Assembly (NCBI GenBank): GCA_021783855.1 | Contig: JAJXTL010000190.1 | Location: 1 to 5,077 of the forward strand | DNA: 5,077 nt | Direction: 5' to 3' | From: Pseudomonadota bacterium | GTDB taxonomy: Bacteria; Pseudomonadota; Gammaproteobacteria; Burkholderiales; Gallionellaceae | Notes under the pieces: generated by a model | The model's database searches: none | What the model was told of the DNA's origin: nothing | The model's input: the letters and a program-made list of their open reading frames with translations, nothing else | Program-made: the position numbers and the translations under genes | In this document: positions 1 through 5,077 of the stretch, piece by piece | How the letters are laid out: each line of letters opens with the position of its first letter | How positions within the stretch are numbered: the first letter of the stretch is position 1

Positions 1-24
1 GAGTTGTTCTATCAGTTGTTTCAT
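1..24 (-). CDS. Possible 5' end of a leftward gene (first 8 codons only)
   Basis: On the minus strand an ATG at 24-22 is followed by seven open codons to the window edge (MKQLIEQL). A purine-rich AAGGA (32-28 on the minus strand) lies three bases before the ATG. That is Shine-Dalgarno-like but closer to the start than usual. Eight codons are far too few to identify a product, and an ATG with a purine stretch can occur by chance. If real, this gene would be divergent from the hemolysin III-like gene and the two would share the repeat-rich spacer. The plus strand is also open in frame 1 from base 1 to 189, but that reading runs through the repeated element and looks non-coding. Confidence 0.22.
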
Positions 25-105
25 CAGTCCTTGCCGAAATCCCCTGACCAGCCTGCGCTACTCGGCGGCGCACAGGGGATAAAGCAAAATGCAAAGCCCC
101 CATTG

Positions 106-183
106 CAGCTTTCGGGTAGGCTATTGCAAGATTCGATGGGCAGCTGTGTGCCAATGCGACAGTCGCACTCGGCCACTTTCCGG
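106..183. repeat. Diverged direct repeat, copy A
   Basis: This stretch aligns by eye with 1017-1084 in the same orientation. Shared blocks, in order, are CAGCTTTC, TATTGCAAG, TTC, ATGGGCAGCT, GTGC, TCGGCCA and CCGG, separated by small gaps and substitutions. The order and spacing of the blocks make chance unlikely. A shorter match (GAAGCTGT at 203-210 and 1090-1097) may extend the similarity beyond a deletion in copy B. The two copies bracket the hemolysin III-like gene about 0.9 kb apart. Betaproteobacterial intergenic regions often carry degenerate dispersed repeats of this kind; whether this is one of them is inference. No transposase or clear terminal inverted repeats are visible with it. 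Confidence 0.7.
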
Positions 184-213
184 CAGTGAGAGTGGTATGA
201 AGAAGCTGTGCTT

Positions 214-256
214 TGTGTATTTGTGAAGGGTTGTGACAACCCTTCACAAATACACA
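214..256. repeat. Perfect palindrome, 21-bp arms around a single central base
   Basis: Left arm 214-234 is the exact reverse complement of right arm 236-256, with one central G at 235. I checked every pair and found no mismatch. Outside the arms pairing decays to a wobble and one A-T pair and then stops. There is no T-run after either arm, so it does not look like an intrinsic terminator. A one-base centre also makes a poor RNA hairpin loop, although a few central pairs could open. It lies 46-88 bases before the GTG start of the hemolysin III-like gene, so it could be a dimeric operator, a cruciform-prone site or a fossil junction of two inverted element ends. The function is unknown. Confidence 0.93.
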
Positions 257-272
257 GAATCCAGCATATGCT
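243..272 (+). promoter_or_regulatory. Weak promoter candidate for the hemolysin III-like gene
   Basis: TTCACA (243-248) matches the sigma-70 -35 consensus at five of six positions. TATGCT (267-272) matches the -10 at four of six, with an 18-base spacer. The -35 lies inside the right arm of the perfect palindrome, and the -10 overlaps a second small palindrome, AGCATATGCT (263-272). If this promoter is used, anything binding the palindrome would compete with RNA polymerase. This is pattern matching only. Confidence 0.28.
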
Positions 273-301
273 TCTAGGTCGACAAGTCTGAACAAAGCTA
301 A

Positions 302-976
302 GTGCAAAATGAGTTGAATATAGTGACCATCCCATTCGTAAAGCTTGAGCGCGATCAATCCCGCAAGGAAGAAGCCATCAACAGTATCAGTCATGGCATT
401 GGCTTATTTGCAGCGATTGCCGGAACGCCGATACTCATCGTGCATGCTGCACACTACGGCGATGTTGGGTATATCGTCGGCAGTTCAATTTTTTCCACAA
501 CTATGATTCTGCTTTATCTGGCTTCTACCATTTATCATGCCTTGCCGCGGACACCATTAAAAAATCTTTTTTGCGTAATCGATCATTCCATGATCTATCT
601 GCTCATTGCGGGAACCTACACTCCATTCACTTTGGGCGTATTGCACGGAGCATGGGGTTGGACATTGTTCGGGATGATATGGGGGCTTGCCGCCATTGGA
701 TTGACGTTGAAGGTGTTCAATAAAATTGAGCATCCGGTTATTTCGACCGGGTTGTATCTGGTCATGGGGTGGCTGATCCTGATCGCCATCAAACCTATGT
801 ACGCCCTGATGCCTGCGCGAGGACTGCTATGGCTGCTCGCGGGCGGAATTTGTTACACCGTCGGGGTGGCCTTCTTTGCAACTGACGGACGATTGCGTTA
901 TGGACACCTTGCATGGCATGTATTTGTGCTGGGTGGTACGGTCTGTCATTACTTGGCTGTTTGGTATGCCATCTGA
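302..976 (+). CDS. trhA: Hemolysin III / TrhA family membrane protein (PAQR superfamily)
   Basis: This 224-residue integral inner-membrane protein is recognised from family motifs. The N-terminal EEAINSISHGIG (residues 23-34) is typical, followed by S75-x3-H79, D94-H95 in the IDHSMIYLLIAGTYTPF block, and a C-terminal H202-x3-H206. In the PAQR superfamily the equivalent Ser, Asp and three His residues form an intramembrane metal site; all are present here. Seven hydrophobic segments fall near residues 31-50, 56-78, 91-110, 114-136, 148-166, 173-193 and 203-222. Length matches E. coli YqfA/TrhA (about 220). The family is linked to membrane-lipid homeostasis; the 'hemolysin' name comes from a Bacillus cereus homologue and does not imply toxicity. 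The start is GTG at 302. A second GTG at 323 (residue 8) is possible, since neither has a strong Shine-Dalgarno. The gene stands alone, bracketed by the diverged repeats. Confidence 0.95.
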   Translation: MQNELNIVTIPFVKLERDQSRKEEAINSISHGIGLFAAIAGTPILIVHAAHYGDVGYIVGSSIFSTTMILLYLASTIYHALPRTPLKNLFCVIDHSMIYLLIAGTYTPFTLGVLHGAWGWTLFGMIWGLAAIGLTLKVFNKIEHPVISTGLYLVMGWLILIAIKPMYALMPARGLLWLLAGGICYTVGVAFFATDGRLRYGHLAWHVFVLGGTVCHYLAVWYAI

Positions 977-1016
977 CAATCCTACAACGCCATCTGCCCA
1001 CTAAAGACTTCAACGA

Positions 1017-1084
1017 CAGCTTTCTGGCGTAGAATATTGCAAGTTCATGGGCAGCTAGGTGCAACCGTCATCGGCCAGCACCGG
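1017..1084. repeat. Diverged direct repeat, copy B
   Basis: This is the counterpart of 106-183, in the same orientation, shorter by about ten bases through several small gaps. The best conserved blocks are TATTGCAAG (1035-1043), ATGGGCAGCT (1047-1056) and TCGGCCA (1071-1077). It begins about 40 bases after the stop codon of the hemolysin III-like gene. No counterpart of the perfect palindrome follows it at the equivalent distance. Confidence 0.68.
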
Positions 1085-1422
1085 TACGGGAAGCTGTTGT
1101 CATGCGCTGTAATAATGCTGATTATTGCGCTCTACCGCAACTGGGAATCATGGCTGTCCACGTCGACACGGGGCATCTGAACCATGACATCATCAGTCAA
1201 ATCGACGTGATCACCCCGTCAAGCGGCAGAGCAATCATTCAAATCCCCATAGTCCATCGTCTAATCTGACGGACATCGGCAACATCACGCGATTTCGTCT
1301 CTCGAGGCTTGTCCGACACCTGTCCGCAGCGTTCTGTTGTATCCTGACAGCCTTGTGTTTGAGGGCAGGTATCCGGCAACCCTTAACAATTGCAGATATT
1401 CAAGAAGATACAAAATCTCGGA

Positions 1423-1460
1423 CAACATCTGTGTTGAGTTGCGACCCGATTTGTTATAAA
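1423..1460 (+). promoter_or_regulatory. Promoter candidate for the PF10136 gene, with a dyad over the -35 region
   Basis: TATAAA at 1455-1460, preceded by TG one base upstream (1452-1453), resembles an extended -10 element. The -35 is poor: TTGAGT (1434-1439) with a 15-base spacer. Just upstream, CAACA-TCTG-TGTTG (1423-1436) is a perfect 5-bp dyad. It is nested in an imperfect outer dyad between 1410-1421 and 1446-1454. Together these could be an operator, but they may equally be chance in a short AT-rich stretch. The leader before the ATG at 1480 would be very short. Confidence 0.35.
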
Positions 1461-1479
1461 AAAATGAGCCGTTAACTAT

Positions 1480-3504
1480 ATGGAAGCACTGCTACAACAA
1501 TATCTTCAGGACAGTGGCGATCCGGCGACGCTAATCGCCATGCTGGTCGCCAAAATTCGCCCGCGCAAGGCTCGCGATACCGACCATGCTGTGCACATGA
1601 TACAGGCGTTTTGCCACATACTCGGCAGGCGCCCGGAATTGCGCAGCGTCCTGCGCAATGCGCTGTTCGAACTGCTCGGCACGCGCAAGCCGGTTCCTCT
1701 GTATGTTGAATCGGGGGTATTGCCCAACACCGGCTTTTTTTCGGAATTGCATCGGCGTATCAGTCATAAAATATTGCCGGACGCCATTGACACAGGCTAT
1801 CTCAAAGATATTCTTGCGCTGATTTTTATCCGGCAGGATGACGATGTCTGGGTGTCAGCCGTGCCGGATGCAGTCTGGCTGGAGCTGCTGGCGGCGCTGC
1901 GTTTTGACGAGCAGCCGGCCGATGATAACTTGCCTGCCCCGCTGCGCGGCATCCTGGATGCTATACTGGTGCTTTCGTACCGGATTTCATCGATCGGTCT
2001 TGAGCCTGAGTTGATCCGCAACGAGCCCGCGCTGGAAGAATTCGCCTCGCCATTCCTCACCCAGAATGACGAGGTAGGTGAATATCTGGAGCAATTTGCG
2101 CTGGCCTGGCAGAACCCGGAACTTGAATTGCAGGACGAAAAACATATCCTCGTGCTGCTCGATCAATGTTCGCAGGTGATACAAAAAGTCCGGCGCACCG
2201 CCTCTCGCTTTGGCACCAGCATCAGCCTGACGTTCTTGCTGCAACGCCTGACGCAGCAATTGACGCGGATGGAAGCTCTTCTCGCCATACTGTCCGCTTT
2301 GCGGCAGGATAAAACCGGGCTTAGTGCCCAGCCGTTGTTTGTCAGCCAGTTCAAGATACTGGTTAGCGGCGAATGCCACAAAAACGATGTGCGCCAGTAC
2401 TGGCAGGAAAGCCTGGAACTGTTGGCACTGCGCGTGACGGAAAATGCCGGCCGTGCAGGTGAGCACTACATCGCTAGTACACGAATGGAATATTTTAGTC
2501 TGTTGCGCTCTGCAATGGGGGCGGGACTGATCATCGCATTCATGGCGGCGCTCAAGCTGTTTGCGGCCAGGCAACAATTGCCTCCGCTGACCGAGGCCTT
2601 GATATTCAGCCTCAATTACGGTCTGGGCTTTATGTTGATTCACATCCTGCACTTTACCGTGGCGACCAAGCAACCTGCGATGACGGCATCTTCCATCGCT
2701 GCGAGCATCAGCGAAAGCGGCGGCAAAGATCGCGACCTGGAAAGCCTGTCCGGCATCATCGTGCAAACGCTGCGTAGCCAACTGGCCGCCATTGTGGGCA
2801 ATGTACTGGTCGTGGTACCTGTGGCGATGCTGATTGCATGGGGTGTTTTTGCCGTTTCCGGCACGCATTTTCTTACGCCGGAAAAAGCCCATCACTTGCT
2901 GGCGGACACCGACCCCATTCATGGCCTGGCTGTTTTTTATGCGGCCATTGCCGGGGTGTGCCTGTTTTTGTCCGGTCTGATCGCAGGCCACCACGACAAT
3001 CTGGCCGTGTACAACAAAATCCCGCAACGGCTGAAACAACTGCGCTGGCTGAAACGTTTGCTGGGAGAAGCACGTCTTGCACGAGTGGCGAACTATGTGG
3101 AAAACAATCTGGGTGCGCTGGCCGGGAATTTCTATTTTGGCTGCATGCTGGGCGGAGTGACCGCAGTCGGAGTCTTGTTTGGCCTGCCGCTGGATATACG
3201 GCATGTCACTTTCTCCTCCGCTTTTCTGGGATTCTCCCTGGTCGGGCTGGATTTTATGCTGGCGCCGAAAGAGGTTTTGCTCGCCGTACTGGGCATTGCG
3301 CTGATTGGCCTGACCAATCTGATGGTCAGCTTTGCGCTTGCACTGTCGGTGGCGATAAAGGCCCGCAAAGTAAATTTTCCGCATTGGGGCACGCTGCTTA
3401 GAAGTCTGGGCAGGCGATTCAGAGAACATCCGATGGAATTTTTGTTGCCGCCCAAAACAGATATTGCCAAGACCAGCGAGGCATCTGAAGCGCCTCCAAA
3501 GTAA
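1480..3504 (+). CDS. Gcr-type 'site-specific recombinase' family multi-pass membrane protein (PF10136)
   Basis: This 674-residue protein is recognised by its family-typical C-terminal half: STRMEYFSLLRSAMGAG (333-349), SLNYGLGFMLIHILHF (377-392), TKQPAMTAS (396-404), an LFLSGLIAG segment (495-503), VENNLGALAGNFYFGCMLG (540-558) and FGLPLDIRHVTFSSA (567-581). Residues 1-335 are soluble-looking and mostly helical. About seven hydrophobic segments lie near 343-361, 372-392, 434-458, 482-503, 543-568, 577-595 and 598-627, with a short polar tail. The family name comes from a Neisseria protein called Gcr, proposed to act in recombination. I see no tyrosine- or serine-recombinase active-site pattern, and the membrane topology argues against a soluble DNA recombinase, so the true role is unknown. 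The ATG at 1480 is taken as the start because it gives the full N-terminus, although no strong Shine-Dalgarno precedes it. Confidence 0.94.
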   Translation: MEALLQQYLQDSGDPATLIAMLVAKIRPRKARDTDHAVHMIQAFCHILGRRPELRSVLRNALFELLGTRKPVPLYVESGVLPNTGFFSELHRRISHKILPDAIDTGYLKDILALIFIRQDDDVWVSAVPDAVWLELLAALRFDEQPADDNLPAPLRGILDAILVLSYRISSIGLEPELIRNEPALEEFASPFLTQNDEVGEYLEQFALAWQNPELELQDEKHILVLLDQCSQVIQKVRRTASRFGTSISLTFLLQRLTQQLTRMEALLAILSALRQDKTGLSAQPLFVSQFKILVSGECHKNDVRQYWQESLELLALRVTENAGRAGEHYIASTRMEYFSLLRSAMGAGLIIAFMAALKLFAARQQLPPLTEALIFSLNYGLGFMLIHILHFTVATKQPAMTASSIAASISESGGKDRDLESLSGIIVQTLRSQLAAIVGNVLVVVPVAMLIAWGVFAVSGTHFLTPEKAHHLLADTDPIHGLAVFYAAIAGVCLFLSGLIAGHHDNLAVYNKIPQRLKQLRWLKRLLGEARLARVANYVENNLGALAGNFYFGCMLGGVTAVGVLFGLPLDIRHVTFSSAFLGFSLVGLDFMLAPKEVLLAVLGIALIGLTNLMVSFALALSVAIKARKVNFPHWGTLLRSLGRRFREHPMEFLLPPKTDIAKTSEASEAPPK

Positions 3505-3550
3505 CACGGCAGAATAGGGGATGTACAGATCTTTGACTTTGGATATTCAT

Positions 3551-4534
3551 ATGAAAAAATTTTCTGCCTACCGTATCTTTGAACAAGATGAAAAATCCGC
3601 TGGCCGTTTCGTCGAACTGATGTTGGATGATCTCGATCCGGGTGAGGTTGTGATCTGCTCGCATTATTCAGGCGTGAACTACAAGGATGCGCTGGCGGCA
3701 ACGGGTGAGGGAAAAGTCATACGCCGTTTCCCTTGTGTCGGTGGAATCGACGTAGCAGGTGTGGTGGAAAGCTCGTCGGACTCACGCTTTAAAGTCGGCG
3801 ACGAGGTGCTGGTCACAGGCTACGGCATGGGGGTGTCCCATGATGGTGGATTCTCAGAATATGTGAGGGTTCCGGCAGACTGGGTCGTGCCGCTGCCAGA
3901 TGGTTTGACACTGTTTGACGCGATGGCGCTGGGGACTGCGGGTTTTACCGCTGCGCTGTCCATTTACCGGCTTGAACAGAATGAATTGTCTCCCGATAAG
4001 GGTAAAGTGATCGTCACGGGGGCGACAGGCGGCGTGGCGAGCCTTGCAATCGCAATGCTGGCGCAACTCAACTATCACGTTGTCGCCGTCACTGGCAAAA
4101 ACGATGCATACGATTACCTCAAGTCGCTGGGGGCTGCCGAAGTTTTGTATCGCCAGGATTTGGCGATGGGGACGCGTCCGCTGGAAAAAGCACAGTGGGC
4201 AGGCGCGCTTGATTCGGTGGGCGGGGAGATGCTTGCCTGGCTTACGCGCACCATGCTCCAGGATGGCGTGATCGCAAGTTTCGGCAATGCCGGTGGCATC
4301 GAGCTTCACACCACGGTCATGCCTTTTATTCTGCGTGGGGTGCGACTGATCGGCATCGACTCTGCCGCAACCGACATGATGCTGAGGCGCAAGATCTGGC
4401 AGCGGCTCGCAACTGACCTGTACCCGAAGCTGCTTGCGAAAACAGTACATATGGTTTCATTCGGCCGCCTGCCTGATGTTTTTTTGCTCATGTTGCAGGG
4501 CAAGTCGACAGGCCGCACAGTCATCCGATTTTAG
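3551..4534 (+). CDS. yhdH: YhdH/AcuI-family MDR oxidoreductase (acrylyl-CoA reductase-like, NADPH)
   Basis: This 327-residue cytoplasmic reductase belongs to the zinc-free branch of the medium-chain dehydrogenase/reductase superfamily. It matches E. coli YhdH/AcuI closely in order and length: NYKDALA (43-49), GKVIRRFP (54-61), the VGDEVLVTGYG block (82-92), GTAGFTA (128-134), nucleotide-binding VTGATGGVAS (155-164), LKSLGA (190-195), WAGALDSVG (216-224) and VMPFILRGVRLIGIDS (256-271). Characterised AcuI proteins reduce acryloyl-CoA to propionyl-CoA with NADPH; substrate here is inferred. The zinc-binding Cys/His set of alcohol dehydrogenases is absent. I chose ATG 3551 over in-frame ATG 3521: the family begins at about this point, and GGA (3541-3543) sits seven bases upstream, whereas GGGG directly abuts the earlier ATG. 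Residue 163 is Ala where many relatives have Gly (GGVGS). The 46-base gap to the preceding stop shows no terminator, so co-transcription is possible. Confidence 0.95.
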   Translation: MKKFSAYRIFEQDEKSAGRFVELMLDDLDPGEVVICSHYSGVNYKDALAATGEGKVIRRFPCVGGIDVAGVVESSSDSRFKVGDEVLVTGYGMGVSHDGGFSEYVRVPADWVVPLPDGLTLFDAMALGTAGFTAALSIYRLEQNELSPDKGKVIVTGATGGVASLAIAMLAQLNYHVVAVTGKNDAYDYLKSLGAAEVLYRQDLAMGTRPLEKAQWAGALDSVGGEMLAWLTRTMLQDGVIASFGNAGGIELHTTVMPFILRGVRLIGIDSAATDMMLRRKIWQRLATDLYPKLLAKTVHMVSFGRLPDVFLLMLQGKSTGRTVIRF

Positions 4535-4577
4535 CGCCGAAGCTTGTTATTTCACGGCCACGTTAAAAGAGTGGTGC

Positions 4578-4591
4578 TATAATCCGCGCCC
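4578..4591 (+). promoter_or_regulatory. tRNA-Leu promoter: -10 box and GC-rich discriminator
   Basis: A perfect TATAAT lies at 4578-4583, eleven bases before the mature tRNA, followed by the GC-rich CCGCGCCC (4584-4591). A GC-rich discriminator is the usual signature of stringently controlled stable-RNA promoters. No good -35 is visible at 16-18 bases upstream; TTCACG (4551-4556) is 21 bases away, which is too far. Confidence 0.65.
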
Positions 4592-4594
4592 TTG

Positions 4595-4679
4595 GCGAAA
4601 GTGGCGGAATTGGTAGACGCACTGGATTTAGGTTCCAGCGCCTTACGGCGTGAGAGTTCGAGTCTCTCCTTTCGCACCA
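4595..4679 (+). tRNA. tRNA-Leu, anticodon UAG
   Basis: This is a complete 85-base class II tRNA. The acceptor strands GCGAAAG (4595-4601) and CTTTCGC (4669-4675) pair perfectly and are followed by an encoded ACCA (4676-4679). The anticodon stem CTGGA/TCCAG encloses loop TTTAGGT, giving anticodon TAG, which reads CUA and probably other CUN codons. The long variable arm CGCC-TTAC-GGCG is typical of leucine tRNAs. The T-arm GAGAG-TTCGAGT-CTCTC is intact. It lies 60 bases after the reductase stop codon and has its own -10 box. Base composition drops immediately after its 3' end. Confidence 0.98.
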
Positions 4680-4750
4680 AATACTTATGTAATCTTGCAT
4701 CATTTTCCATCACTTAAAATCATCCAATATCACGTCAAAATTTGACCAAA
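4680..4750. other. AT-rich spacer after tRNA-Leu, possible island junction
   Basis: These 71 bases between the tRNA and the leftward partial gene are only about 30% GC. A near-palindrome TCAAA-A-TTTGA (4735-4745) ends the spacer. GACCA occurs twice ten bases apart (4744-4748 and 4754-4758), just before a run of seven T at 4759-4765. I see no strong intrinsic terminator for either flanking gene. If an element integrated at the tRNA 3' end, its left attachment site would be the T-arm/acceptor half of the tRNA plus the first bases here. Confidence 0.4.
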
Positions 4751-5077
4751 TTAGACCATTTTTTTCGGTGGGCCGAATACGCTCCCGAATTCAAGCCAGT
4801 TCGAACGCGCAAGGACACCCGCTGGAATCATCGGATCGTTTAGATTTTTATCAGAAAATCTTAGCCATTTAGGTATGGAAGATTTATCAATTGTGTTTGC
4901 TACCATTATTTTTGGTAGCTTGTGATACCGTGCAAACGGATCAACGTGAAGTAGTTTTTTTGCTTTGGCTGAACTTTCTGGATTCAAGATCTCACCTGAC
5001 GGAGCTTTGTATATTTCAAGTGAGGGCGGATACCTCAGTTTGCCTGTTACAGAATGTAACGCTTGGTTGTGAATGCC
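4751..5077 (-). CDS. C-terminal 108 residues of an unrecognised protein, cut by the window edge
   Basis: Minus-strand frame open from the window edge (5077) to a TAA at 4753-4751. An internal TTG at 4987 could start a 78-residue product, but the frame continues upstream for 30 sense codons to the edge, so I treat it as partial. The composition looks protein-like: segments such as KLRYPPSLEIYKAPSGEI, KKLLHVDPFARYHKLPKIM, IPKWLRFSDKN and SNWLEFGSVFGPPKKMV mix charged, aromatic and proline residues without low complexity. I see no signal peptide, membrane helix or known motif, and no tyrosine-recombinase C-terminal signature (Arg-His-x-x-Arg...Tyr) that would make it an integrase. The region is about 40% GC by hand count, clearly lower than the genes upstream, which suggests recent acquisition. 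It is convergent with the tRNA-Leu, with 71 bases between them. Confidence 0.7.
   Translation of the reverse strand, partial: GIHNQALHSVTGKLRYPPSLEIYKAPSGEILNPESSAKAKKLLHVDPFARYHKLPKIMVANTIDKSSIPKWLRFSDKNLNDPMIPAGVLARSNWLEFGSVFGPPKKMV

Larger units (their letters stand above)
977..1479. other. 503-base intergenic region without a convincing gene
   Basis: The first 110 bases contain copy B of the direct repeat. Next is a bulged hairpin at about 1104-1130: AATAAT and ATTATT around a GCTG loop, with GCGC on both outer sides. Frame 1 is open from 1033 to 1266 and contains an ATG at 1102 that would give a 55-residue peptide. The frame begins inside the repeat and I recognise nothing in it. From about 1270 to 1400 I see no coding or RNA signal. 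CAACCCTTAACAA (1378-1390) differs at one base from part of the right arm of the 214-256 palindrome, possibly by chance. The last 80 bases look like the promoter region of the following gene. Confidence 0.6.

Noticed and set aside
41..78. CCCCTG (41-46) and CAGGGG (73-78) as a hairpin
   Set aside because: A six-base stem with a 26-base loop is weak and probably chance.
4..189. Plus-strand open frame at the left edge as a coding gene
   Set aside because: Its second half is the repeated element that is also present at 1017-1084 in non-coding DNA, and the translation shows no protein-like pattern.
214..256. Palindrome as an intrinsic terminator
   Set aside because: No T-run follows either arm, the centre is a single base, and no complete gene ends upstream.
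24..335. 103-codon minus-strand open frame over the palindrome and the start of the hemolysin III-like gene
   Set aside because: It runs through the repeat and the palindrome and into the antisense of a real gene; its Cys- and Ser-rich translation has no motif.
977..1479. CRISPR array or insertion sequence in the intergenic gap
   Set aside because: There are no regularly spaced repeats, no transposase frame and no terminal inverted repeats; only one copy of the diverged repeat is present there.
2838..3401. 187-codon plus-strand open frame overlapping the PF10136 gene in another frame
   Set aside because: It is fully inside the real gene and its translation is Arg-, Gly- and Cys-rich without recognisable motifs, so it is a frame-shifted shadow.
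1987..3507. 506-codon open frame on the minus strand opposite the PF10136 gene
   Set aside because: It lies almost entirely antisense to a gene with clear family motifs. Its translation is rich in Gln, Arg, His and Cys with no domain, as expected for an antisense shadow of a GC-rich gene.
3521..3550. Upstream ATG at 3521 as the start of the reductase
   Set aside because: It would add ten residues not found in the family. The only purine run (GGGG) touches the ATG, while the ATG at 3551 has correctly spaced GGA and the family-like N-terminus.
3132..3701. 189-codon minus-strand open frame across the junction of the PF10136 and reductase genes
   Set aside because: It is antisense to conserved coding sequence of two recognised genes and shows no motif of its own.
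3854..4450. 198-codon minus-strand open frame opposite the reductase
   Set aside because: It is antisense to the well-supported YhdH-family gene, and its His/Arg/Cys-rich translation is typical of a shadow.

Overview
The window looks like chromosomal DNA of a betaproteobacterium. The evidence is a Gcr-type 'site-specific recombinase' membrane protein (PF10136), a family found mainly in Beta- and Gammaproteobacteria, next to a YhdH/AcuI-type reductase and a tRNA-Leu, in a moderately GC-rich background. A freshwater Nitrosomonadales/Gallionellales-like organism is a guess from general appearance only.

Layout, left to right. (1) Bases 1-301 are mostly non-coding. The far left may hold the first codons of a leftward gene. 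Then come copy A of a diverged direct repeat (about 106-183), a perfect palindrome with 21-bp arms (214-256), and a weak promoter candidate for the next gene. (2) 302-976 (+) encodes a seven-helix hemolysin III/TrhA (PAQR superfamily) membrane protein. (3) 977-1479 is a 503-base gap that starts with copy B of the repeat (about 1017-1084), so the hemolysin III-like gene is bracketed by two copies. The rest has no convincing gene, and the gap ends in a promoter-like region for the next gene. (4) 1480-3504 (+) encodes the 674-residue PF10136 protein: a soluble N-terminal half and a multi-pass membrane C-terminal half. (5) 3551-4534 (+) encodes a 327-residue zinc-free medium-chain reductase of the YhdH/AcuI family, 46 bases downstream and possibly co-transcribed. 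(6) 4595-4679 (+) is a complete tRNA-Leu(UAG) with encoded CCA and a TATAAT box just upstream. (7) After the tRNA the base composition falls to about 40% GC by hand count. A leftward reading frame (5077-4751), open to the window edge, encodes the last 108 residues of a protein I do not recognise.

The three recognised protein genes do not form an obvious pathway. The two structural points most worth following are the repeat pair plus palindrome around the hemolysin III-like gene, and the sharp compositional change exactly at the 3' end of the tRNA-Leu, which is a classical integration site for genomic islands. No complete new system is visible here. If there is an island, almost all of it lies beyond the right edge.
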